Shown here piece after piece: positions 37,901-49,900 of a stretch of DNA of 64,000 nucleotides. The stretch spans positions 248,001 through 312,000 of the forward strand of contig JAOTOL010001433.1 in the NCBI GenBank assembly GCA_034440575.1. The letters run 5' to 3'. The notes beneath the pieces were generated by a model, which was not told the origin of the DNA, did no database searches, and was given only the letters and a program-made list of their open reading frames with translations. The position numbers and the translations under genes were made by a program. Every line of letters starts with the position of its first letter. Within the stretch, counting starts at the first letter, position 1. Source of the DNA: Imbricaverruca yamaguchii (Eukaryota; Arthropoda; Thecostraca; Neoverrucidae).

Positions 37901-40900
37901 GACCGCTGCTTGACCTCAATCCTGTAGCCTTTAATAGGAATTCATACGTCAATACGGTGTTACCTTTTTCTTCAGTGATATAGGAATCAATACACTGAAG
38001 ATATATGTCCTAATCATGAAATTACGTTGTCTTTATCCTAGATCAAACATGAATCGGGCGAGACCGTCCCAATAATTTTTAATTCTCCTACTTAGTACGG
38101 ATATTGTCCTGTCCTAACGGCGACGTATCCAAGGTGGTCAAATGATGAAATGATAGATTTTTCGTAACTATTTTAAATGACGTCTAATTGTGACCATAAA
38201 TGGCCCGGAGAACGTAATAACTCCGTACATGCACAGTTATGCAGTTGCTGAAGTATAAAACTACTATTCAGATGCTTTTTCTTGATGGGTTACTGTAGTT
38301 TTGCGAATTGAGGTGGAATTCATACCAAGTAACCCGGTCTTTTGATTTTTAAGATTTACATGGCTCCAAAATAGGTCTTCTGCCATCAATGAAGTTCGCA
38401 GCTGGTGTATTTTATGACTTCAATTCGAAATTGAATGCTCTATTTCATGAAATTAACAGAATTACTGAAATGTCTGAGATGTCCAAATTACGTTCTCCGT
38501 AGTCTCCGATTGGAATGCGGCTGGAGAACAGGACCTCGGGTCCGATATGGAGTATATGACGTCGTTGTGATATTTGAGTTCCACTATGTCGAAGATATGG
38601 GCAAGACGAGAGGTTTCGTAATGGAGATTTTTGTGTAACGCCAGTATTTCCCGGAATTATGAAGAAGAATCGTGGTATATTCCAATATTCTTCTGAAGCG
38701 TATTTCGACAGAATTCTGAAGACATACGAAAACCTAATCCCTCATATCTTTGTTATTTAGAATGAGACGAGATTGGCGCAAGCCGAATGACGATTCATCT
38801 GTGGTTACAGAGTGATTGTGCTGGGCCGCCGTCCTGCCAGTGTGAAAATATCCTGGAGAGTAATTGGCTGAGGTAATAACTAGTCCGAAATTTACATTAT
38901 TTTGTTCTCTATTGTTTCTATGTATGTTGATGCTTTTGTTTCGTTCGAATTTGGAGGCATCGTGCACACCAACGATTACCTGAGTAACCCTCGCGAGTTC
39001 GGCCTTGATTGGGACTTAGACTGAGCCAGGACATAGTTTGTTTGACACATGCACAATGCAATCCAAATAACCACCACAAACTTGTAGGTATTCTGATATA
39101 ACATGATATGCTTCCTGGGCAATTGACTGCAACCTGCATTTCATGCCTTATGACCTGCTATGCCATGCTCTTCTGTTCTGTTGTCCAGGCTTCTAATTTG
39201 TATGATGGACTGGAAACTGCAACTGCATTGTTGGAGCTGTACTGAGATCCTGGAAGCAAAATGTCATCCATAAATTGGCACGTTTCATTCGGAGAATAAA
39301 AAGTTCAACATTTGCAGTCACAATCCTGGAAATAAAATGTCCTTAGGTCTCCATACCCAGGAGAGGCCCAAAATTCCCACCCTGTTCACGTAGCGAAATG
39401 CCCTTTCGTAAACATTGTGTTGGTGATTAAATTCCGGGGACGTCACGCCGCCATCGCTTATGTATCGGTGTTCCCGCAGGTGCTGTTCGCCGTGCGGAAG
39501 GACGGCTTCAAGGCGCACCCGGGCCTGCTGCCCGACCTGGACCTGGTGCACGAGGACGAACAGTTCACCCACATGGTGACCCTGGATGAGGTCACCAACG
39601 CGCAGGATAAGCTCAGTGAGTGGCTCGTTGCCACGGCGCGTCGGCATCCGTGGATCTCTGGACTGAGAGCAGTAGCTTGGGTTGGTTCTGTTTCGTTTCC
39701 TCGGTTTCTGGAGGCAGCTGGATGTACTGTTGTGATATTCACGTGCTCCTTTCCAGGCAATTATTATTTGATGATTAATTACTGCCGACGATACTTCGTG
39801 AGACTTTTTGTACGAGCAGTGAAGGGTGAAAGTTTGGAGTTTAGACTAGTCCACTCGCCACCTTCCTGCTGATATTTTGCACAATTGATAGATCAACAGT
39901 GTTTTATCATAATATGCCTATAATATACCATACGATATGCAGGCCTTTAAAGTCGAGGGTTGATCTGCTTGTCTATGACATGTGTGCTGCCATATATATT
40001 TGCATTGTATATGCAAATCTGACTGATCACCTCTTTGCGACTTTTTGTGTTATTTCCAAATGTTATATCTCAATTTCTTGTGAATAGTTCAGTAAAGCCA
40101 CTAAACTTATATTGATCGGGCTCATCCAGGCTAGGCATCGTCAGAATAGAAAGAATCGTCTTTTCCACATTTTGACTACATTGACCTGGAATGATCTGAT
40201 TTTAAGTCATATGGGACCTCAAATCCGATGGTTTCTGAAGGATATGGGATCCGATCGTTGCTAAGGTGGTAGGAGACAATGCAATTCCGCATGCGCTGTG
40301 CGTTGGGGTCGAATAATCTTAACCGAGTTTCTGGCTAATGTCTGGTCTAAAAATTGCATGCTGACTCCATGGACGCTGTATGACCGAAGCAATCGATGCG
40401 CCCCTAAGCCCAAATAACCAACCAACATGCTGACTCCTACGTGAATCGGTTCAGGCGTTATTCATGACACAATGTGTGTTATAGAGTATCGCTAGCACTT
40501 TATTATGCGTTTACAAGGAACATTAAGAGTCAAATGCTAGTTAATGAATCAACATTTTAAAAGAAATGTTTAGTTGGAATTATTGCTGGAGCAGCTTTAG
40601 GTATCAGTGTTATATTGCTGAGCAGAGCTTGTTTCATGAATCCTGGCCCCAGAACTCAATCCATGAATTTCAGCTCAACGGTATGATTTTGACCGAGAGT
40701 TTATCGTGCCGTGAATGCACCGACACGGCCGCACCGGCAGCTCGTCCTCGGCCTGATCGAGTCAGTTGCCAACTAACCCTCTCCTAATGGGGGGGGGGGG
40801 CTAAATGCAAGCGCGTGAAGCAACTCCAACACCCAAGACAGAGAAGACAAGTGCAGGCTAGCGCTCTAACCAACCGAGCTACTGGGGCGGCTAAAATTTA

Positions 40901-43900
40901 TTTTGGGTTGAACGTTCCAAGTGCATGCGTGTTAGTTGTGTACTGATGTTGCCCTCTGCTATTGGTTGCTCCTACTGGGCCGGGTGTCTGCCTTCCGAAT
41001 TGTTGCCGCTGCTCTCCCACACCCTAGCCTGCCCTCCCACACCCGCCACGTTCCTGGCCTCGCCTCTGCTCCGCACGACATGTTCTTCGCCGTGTTCTGC
41101 TCTGGTCGCCTCTGCTCTCGCACTTTTCGCCATATTCCTGCCCTCCTTGACCCCGCCTCTGCTGTCCCACGCACGACATGTTCCTGCCTCCCCTCCTCGC
41201 CTCTGCTCTCGCACTCTTCGCCGTGTTCCTGCCCTTCCCGGCCTCGCCTTTGCTCTCTCATGTCTTGTTCCATCCCTTGTCTTCCCTCGCCTGACCTTTG
41301 TCCGTCCGGAGCCGCGGTAGCTCAGTCGATTGGGGGTTGGGCTCGTGATGGTTAGATCTCGGGTTCGAATCTCACAACCGGCCGGATTACTGAGTCCACC
41401 CGCGGCCAATAGATGTGAGCAGTTGGTGACGCTACATGGCCTGACAAGTGAATGCGTTGTTGAAGAACACAAAGCTGTTCTTCCTTTGTCTGTCTCTCCC
41501 ATGTCGCTGCTGTTCCCACCTCACCCTACCCCCACCCCAACCGCACCCGCTCGCTGACGGCCGACGACCCCTCCCCAGACGTGTTCCAGCTGGACCCGGA
41601 CTACCAGGTCAACGAGGAGAAGTACAGCACCATCAAGGGCCAGCTGCTCGGCGGGTCCGAGTCCTCAGACGCCGAGAGCGGGTCGGAGGTCAGCGGAGAC
41701 GAGGCGGACAGCGACCAGGAGCAAGGTCAGTCCAGCAACTGGTCCCACGTGCCGGGTAGCATGTCGGCTCGGCCGCCGACCGCTTTTCATGCTGTTTTAA
41801 CGTTAATCTCGAGATGAGTTGTGCTTGGCCTGTGATTTGGCCGCTTCACCGGTAGAATACTATTGATCATTTTGTCCAGTTTTTCTCCCAGGAACACCAC
41901 ATACTCATTGTTAGATTTTAGACATGCGCTGGATGGACGCTATATGACCAACGCAGTCGATGCGCCCCTAAACGCAAGTAGCCCACCAACCAGGCATCTG
42001 CTGGAGGGTGGGATCTCCGGTTTGTCACGGTGAAGCCATGACAGTGTTAAATCCCGCTATGATAGAACTAGCTGCGCTTGTGACAGTTTGTCCCATGGTC
42101 GGCAGTGCCGCTAGCAATGTCATTAGCTGGCTTTTAACTATTCACCGCGCAGCCACACAACTCTGCTTCTACTTCTTCTGTCCACGTCATGGTCGGAACA
42201 CTCCGCGTAGCTTCCCCCGTGTGAGACGCTCCATGTAGCTGTCTCGCACCGTCACGGTCGGCCCCCGCCGGATGGCCGAGGAGCTGACCGAGGTGGCCGC
42301 CGGCAGACGACACGGCGCCGATCGTCGACAACACGGAGACCAACATGCTGGCGCTGCGCCGCACCATCTACCTCACCATCAAGTCCAGTCTGGACTTCGA
42401 GGAGACGGCGCACAAGCTGCTGAAGCTGCAGCTGCGGCCCGGCCAGGAGGTGGAGCTCTGCCACATGGTGCTCGACTGCTGCGCGCAGGAGCGCACCTAC
42501 GAGAAGTTCTTCGGCCTGCTGGCTCAGGTGGGTGGCGGTGCTGACGTCGGGCCGCTCGCGCCGCCGGCGACCCGCGCCGCCGAGGGTGGTGCTAGGGGCG
42601 GTGGTGGCCGAGTGGTTAAGTTGTTGGGCTCTGGGTGCCAAAGGTCCCGGGTTGGACACTCGCACAGCTCCGGACCCGCGTCCCACCGGCGAAACAGTGC
42701 AGGCGGCGCTATTTGCCGTGAATGTGCATAAAGTGCGTCGTGAACCACCGAATGCACAAACGAGGGTGATGCTACCGCGCACGGCCGTGGTGGTGGGCCA
42801 TCGACTTACTTGGATGTTGATGAGACCTTTTTGGGGGGATGCCCGGACATTCAGCATCCCACAGGGCTGAAGCATGGAGGTTCAGAGTCCGGCGCCCGAT
42901 GCAGTTCGGGCTGTTTGAATGCACTCACGTGATATAACTGCAGTGGACGCGGACAGGATAGACAGACTGGCTAGAAAACGAATGGCTCCATTGAACGATT
43001 AGAAACAAGGAAATAACGCGGCAAGCTGGGAACGAAATAGTGTAAGTCACGTCGTAGAACGTGAATACGCGTCAGAAACTAAACCGCCTCTGCGTCTAAG
43101 GAAATTAAATTTCGTCTCTGTAAGGCACGAAGCCAGCTGTTGCCGCTAGCCTCGCAAATAGGCACGAAAATGTTGGGATTGCATTCAGTATGTGTGTATG
43201 CTGCAGTGCACCATAATAATGTCGTGGACGCAGTTCGGATGGCGCCATTTATAGTAACCGAATAAAGCAAGGCGTTTCAAGCGACAGAACAAGAGCGAGG
43301 CTAGAAGTACAAACTGACTGACTTCCAAGCAGTCTTATTTCCGACTTCTATGCTTCACCTTCACCTACTCAGCGTTGCTTCTCTCCTGCTTGACATTTTC
43401 TTGTCTCTGATGCGTTGATAACACGTCAAAATAGTCCCCATCTTCTCCCTGCATAGATTCATATCGAGTACAAAGTCGCTGATCACTGCATTGAAAGTTT
43501 TGGCCTCCATATCCAAGATGCAACATTTCAGTTCTGGGGACTCAGCCTCTTTTTGAGGTTTGACTGCCAGCAGGTTTTTTTTTTTGCTTGCTGTTATCTT
43601 CTTCAAGTTTTGTTATATTATTAATTAGTGCATAAGCGCTTTCCGCACCTCACGAGTTTTTCCTCACAAATTCAGAGATGGGCTTGTTATGCATCGCCGT
43701 GAGGTCACGCTTTCTCCAGCTCAATATCACCTAGGTGAGACAAAAACATCCGGTGATTAATCGGTTGTGATTTCTGCAGCATTGTGATTCCATGTAGCAA
43801 TAGTTCCGCATGCTCAGTATCCATTTCCTATCATTGCTGCTCAAGCCGGTGCATTAGGCTTTTGGCAGCACAATCCAGAGCTGGTGAGGGGGATATTTGT

Positions 43901-46900
43901 TTTTGCTATTGCAAATCTGGCTTAGAACATCTGATGATGAATTGGGCCTCATGTATGTATTCCAATTCAGTGATGTTCGTTTGCATTTGTCCTTTGCACG
44001 CTCACCACAAACGTGATAGTTTGTATTTACGCATGCATGTAACGCCCCTTTGCACTATCGCGCCTTGCTTTTGAAGTGAATATCAACTAAGAGACGAAGA
44101 AGCAGATGACATAACGTTGTAACATCAGTGTTTTATCTTGCACCAAATTGCGCGTCGCCTCGGCAAATCTTCACTTTGCCTGTATGGTTTTGTCCATCCA
44201 GGCAAAATGAGTGAAAGTGAGTTCGGAGACATGCCTGTCCATAGAGATCGTTTGCGTCGTTTATCCGTGCGTATAATACACATGTCGAAAAATCAGGCAC
44301 GCACGATTGTATCCGTGGAGTTGTGTGATTACGCCTTGCATTACCTCATCACGTCACTTTCCTCCTTGTCATTGCATTTCTTCGCACGTCATTGCCGGTC
44401 GTGTCAGTCTCCAACGACTGGTGGTTTGCCCTGCAGCGCTTCTGCGTCATCAACCGCAAGTACCAGGACCCGTTCGAGCAGATCTTCCGCGACACCTACG
44501 ACACGGTGCACCGGCTGGAGGCGAGCAAGCTGCGCAACGTGGCCAAGCTGTTCGCGCACCTGCTGCACACGGACGCCGTCAGCTGGGGCATCCTGATGCA
44601 CATCAAGCTGAACGAGGAGGACACGACCAGCTCCAGCCGCATCTTCATCAAGATCCTCTTCATGGAGCTGGCCGAGTACATGGGCCTGCTCAAGCTGAAC
44701 GCCCGCATCAAGGACGGGTAGGTGGCGAGGGGCAGGCAGGGCGGGCCGGCACGTGGCGCCTGCTTGTCGCGCGTGTGCGTTCGAAGTCTGTTTGTGGGGT
44801 CTCCTTTGCTGGTGCTGTGTTGATTGCAGGCTTCGGCCCCGTTACAGAAACAATTAGCATTCGCCTGCACCGTAGCCAGTGCACACATTTTATGTTCGGC
44901 CAACGCGACCTCCATTGCGAGTGCAACGTTGTGGACGGATAAGCTCTACTGTGCGAGAATCTACATTACGAAGACGAACACAGTTCCTATTGCGAACAGA
45001 ATCTCGATTATGGTCACAATACACCTCAAGGACACGATCTTCAATGCTGACAGTCGCCATCATCGATCCGATCTCGATCGCCGCAACAATTTCCATTGCA
45101 AAGGAAGTATAAAATAATTTACACATCCATTGTAAACACAGTATACAATACGAGAACAATCTCCACATCGCAAAATTTTCGTTCTGAACGCAAATTTATT
45201 ATTTATGAATATTGTTTCCTTTTTATATTTTACCTGATGATGGCCTTCATTGCGGTGTAGTCTCAGCGGATGTCGCCACATTTTTCGTTATTGACGGTTC
45301 TTGGAGTAAGCACCATTTAGATATCTAATGTAATGTTTATCACTGTGATAATTTTTGTCCACTGTGAAAAATTGAAACTTGTTCCCAGTGGACAGAGGCC
45401 GTTTGGAGTTGTGCCATGCTTTCACTGCATGCCACCTGATCTGTATTGCGGCCTCTTCTACTGACTGACCCTCGTAATTATCAATACTAGCCAAGGGATC
45501 TGTTGGGTTGTCGGTAGTGCAGTGATTACGTTGAGCGCCTGGCATGCCAGAGATACGGGTTCGATTCCATGCGGTGCCCCTTCCTGCCAGGGTGAGAGGT
45601 GGGTGAAGCCATATAGTATCAGGTGCTGGGTGTGTCGTAAAGCCGCGGCCAGCCAACCAACAAAGTATGTGTCGGGCGTGCGAAGATGTGCACCATCTTA
45701 AAATTTATCCCTGGACGCTAAATGACCAAACCTGGTCGATGCGACCCCAAAACTCGAATAATCAAACAACGGAAATTCCTCCCGTGCTGATCATCTCACC
45801 GACGTGCAATTGGTTACATTGCCGACTGTCTTCATGACATACACGTACAACCATTACCGATAGGATTGCCAACCAACCTGATCGTCTGCAGGTGTCTCCA
45901 TCAGCGGTTATTCCTATCATCTACAGGTCTCTCCATCATCGACCATTTTCATACTTAGCGAGTGCCGAACCCATTGCCGAACATTTTCATCGCCTACAAG
46001 TGTCTCCATTGCCCACCAGCCCCATTACTGTTTTCCTCCACTGCCCCTGTTGTTCGCGGCGCCCGTATCGGGGCAGATTGTTTCGTCCCCCAAAACTGTC
46101 TGCATCTATCCGATATATGTGACTAGTAGTCTAAAGGTAAGTTACCCGTCTCACAGTCGAAAGATTGTGGGTTCGAGTCGCACCTGTCGCTACTGTTCGC
46201 CCGCGACCAATCGGCGCGAGAGATTGGCGACGCTACATGACTCAACGGTCGTCGTGTCGTAAAACCAACAACCACCAACCGCCATCTATCCGACATGGCA
46301 GGTGACGGGTTCTCTGGGTTCCAGGACCCTGGCAGAAGCGTTCGAGGGCATATTTCCGCGCGACAACCCCAAGAACACGCGCTTCTCCATCAACTTCTTC
46401 ACGTCCATCGGTCTGGGTGGACTGACGTAAGTCTAAGACTGCGGCTGGCTTTGATATCGGTGGCGTTCCACATGCTGGCGCAGCCACGTTGTGCCGCCGT
46501 CATGGGCGATATGGCGTTGTACTAGACGAGTTTAATGGGTGTTGGACATTGTGTTTTAAGGTCATCAGTAGCGAGAAGCTCTTTCGATTCGTTCCATTTT
46601 GCACAGATGGGGTGTTACGGTATTCAGGTAGTCGGGCAATAGCGTGCTGACCTTTAGTCGGCGTTTGAAAGATAGATGTGCTTGATAGCCAAGTGCAAAG
46701 TTACCCGATTCGTAGCGACCTGTATGTGGTTGGTAACAGTGGACTGCTTTTCGTGTTTTTACTGCCAGTCGGGCGGTGCCCACTTGCAGTCGGGCAATGC
46801 CGAACACAGTTGCATCATTCATGCCACATTGAGCACCTTGCTGTGCATGCGCCGGTGATACCCACACCCCACCTAATCACATTCCAGTCCCGCGGACCGG

Positions 46901-49900
46901 GACTTGGGTGAAAACTAACAAGTAATTGGAATATGTTTCGTGCATCCCCGCGTCCCGTCTTTTTAATAACTTGAATTTGTTTTTGTTTTATGTAGTGGTT
47001 CTAAGGTGCAGTATTAGTGTTTAGTTAACAATGCTTTTCAGCAGCGAAACACCGCTGTGCAATGCCACCAGATTTGTGGAATATTTGTGCATTTGTTTTT
47101 CATTTATGCGCTTGTCATGCTGCTGATTTCTCAGCGACATCGCGGCGTTTACCTTCTTCGCGTATTATGACTAATGGTAATATGGTAATAACTAATGACT
47201 AATAGTAGTCACTGCGCCCAGGTGCCTCGGTCTGGCTGGGACTACGTGATGTCTCCGTACAGTAGGCTGACGCTGATCCGCGATTTCCCGTATAACGATC
47301 TGTATCGACGCCACGCTTCCCATGCCACATCGACTGGTTTCCGCGACGTTGGTGAACTTCCCCATGCCACTCGTATGCTGCGGTCTGACCTTGAGCCTCA
47401 TGCTTCGTGGTCTGACCTCCCACGCCCCATGGTGTGAAGTGGGAACATGGCCCTCGTGCCACAGTCTGTCTCCTACCCTCTATCTCGCTGTCTGAACTCC
47501 GCGTGAAGTGCGGTGCCCTGCATTTCTTGAATTTGAGTGCAAACCCACACTTAAGGACAATCGTGTTTTATATCACTTTCTTTTCACCTCATCGTCATTT
47601 TATTTTTACTACAAGGCATGAGTGATATTTGCTGCTTTAAAAGGGCGTATGCATTCTGACAAACACTGCCGACTGGTACTTGCACTGCTCATTACCATCA
47701 TCAAGCAACCAAAAAAACCAGAGAAAGTAAATCATCAATAATTATTATCCGTATTCATTTTAACCATTTTTTACGTCGGCAGAGTTTTTTTTGTTGTTGT
47801 TGACAACACACTCCTCTCCTTCAATCTATAAAGGAATCAATTTCAAGGCACTGGTGGAGTAGGATCATGATAATAGTGTCATAGTCTAAGCTTCACGCCC
47901 ACGATGTCCCAGTTTGTCAATCTGACCTTGACCGCCACGTTTTGTTCCAGTGACGACCTACGAGAACATCTCAAGTCTCAGCCCAAGCCTATGGCGGTCG
48001 TAGCGCCCACCGTTAAGGCGGATAACGAGTCCGCTAGCCACTCAGAAATCAGCTTAGGTTCCTCATCAAGCCCAAGCTCCGACGACTCAGGTGAGCTATG
48101 GCAACTGCCGATGGATGCGGGTGCGAGGTGAACACATTCTTACTTGATCACGAGATGTCCGATGTCTTAGTGACGGACGCTGGAAATCAATGACACTTGC
48201 CTGAATGGGCAGATACGGTCGCCATTCACAACAGCCTGTCTGAAGCTGAGCGGCGAGCAGTGGCGGCGGGCCACTCTGCCGCTCAGAACACAGCGAATAC
48301 ACCAATAGGATTCTTTAAGCTTGTAGTGTTGCATCCCAGCTGGCAATACAAACTGCAGTTATGTTCCGGTGAATTGACCCGGGCAAAAAAGCTTTGGTCA
48401 TATTTGTATTTGTGAGTTTGGATGTTGCCCCATGCATTGCATCTGAATATATGCGTTTAATAATAATTGTGTGGCCCGTTTCGTGATGTTCTGAGAAGGT
48501 TTTTGGCCAGAGGTATAAAACGCTAATATGTTCATTCTTTTAGAAATACCTACGGTGTGTTGCAATATCTACCTATATCTGGTTTGAACTGCTACCCTGA
48601 TGAAGGCAATGCAGTCGAAGCATTGGGAATTATCATTTAATTTGTATCCCAAGTTTTGTAAGTTTTGTTTTGTCCACCCAAGTTAAGTTTTGTCCACCCA
48701 ATTGATTTGTAATTTGGGGTTTATCATTCCAACGTTTTCACCAATCTCCAACAAGTTAAATGATGTACCACTTAACATAATGGGAGAAAGTGGTATTCCA
48801 ACATTGCGTCTAAGGGAACTTTTTAACCCACAGGAACAACTGTGCCAATGGCACAATTCTTTGCCACCTTTCCTCATGTTCATGGCAGTACCGACTTCAA
48901 CACTACAATAACAAACAACCTGATGGTTCTTCACATTGGTTTCATGTTTTGGACAGATTCTGATCAAATCGTTGTCACGCGAATGATTATTATACGGGAA
49001 ATCTGACAGTGTATGTCGTCACCTCAGACTCTTCAGCTAGCTCCGAGGAGGAACGCACGAAACACAAGAAGAAGAGCAAGAAGAAGTCGGCCAAGTCGAG
49101 CAGGAGGCACGGCCGGCACAGAACGCACTCATCCAAAGGCAAACACAAGTCCAAGCGCAAGCACGAAGCCGACAGCGCCCGTGGGTCCGAGCGGACGGAG
49201 GAGTCGAAACACGAGCAGGAGTCGAGAAGGCGTGGCGACGGTCAAAGCGGGCGCGAGGAGAGGAGCCAGCCGGAGGTGGAAGCCCGACGCGAGGACAGTA
49301 GACGTGACGATCGGGGCGGAGAAGAGAACGACAACCGTCATAGGGGTGGCAGACGTGGGGACCGGGGCAAAGGAGAGGACCGCGGCAAAGGCGACGCCGG
49401 CGGCCACGACAAGGACAGCAGACGTGAGGACCGCGGTAGAGAGGAGAACGACAGCCGTCACAAGGACAGCAGACGTGAGGACGGCGGTAGAGAGGAGAAC
49501 GACAGCCGTCACAAGGACAGCAGACGTGAGGACCGCGGTAGAGAGGAGAACGACAGCCGTCACAAGGACAGCAGACGTGAGGACGGCGGCAAAGGAGACG
49601 ACGGCGGCCATCACAAGGACAGCAGACGTGAGGACCGCGACAGAGAGGACGGCAACCGTCACAAGGACGGCAGACGTGAGGACCGCGACAGAGAGGACGG
49701 CAGCCGTCACAAGGACGGCAGACGTGAGGACCGCGACAGAGAGGACGGCAACCGTCACAAGGACGGCAGACGTGAGGACCGCGACAGGAAGGACGGCAGA
49801 CGTGAGGACCGCGACAGAGAGGACGGCGGCCGTGAGGACCGCGACAGAGAGGACGGCGGCCGTCACAAGGACGGCAGACGTGAGGACCGCGACAGCAAGG

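Noticed and set aside
45500..45575. Possible functional tRNA gene
   Set aside because: Box A and B are present, but acceptor arms do not pair and a SINE body and tail follow. The same holds for the other tRNA-like heads.
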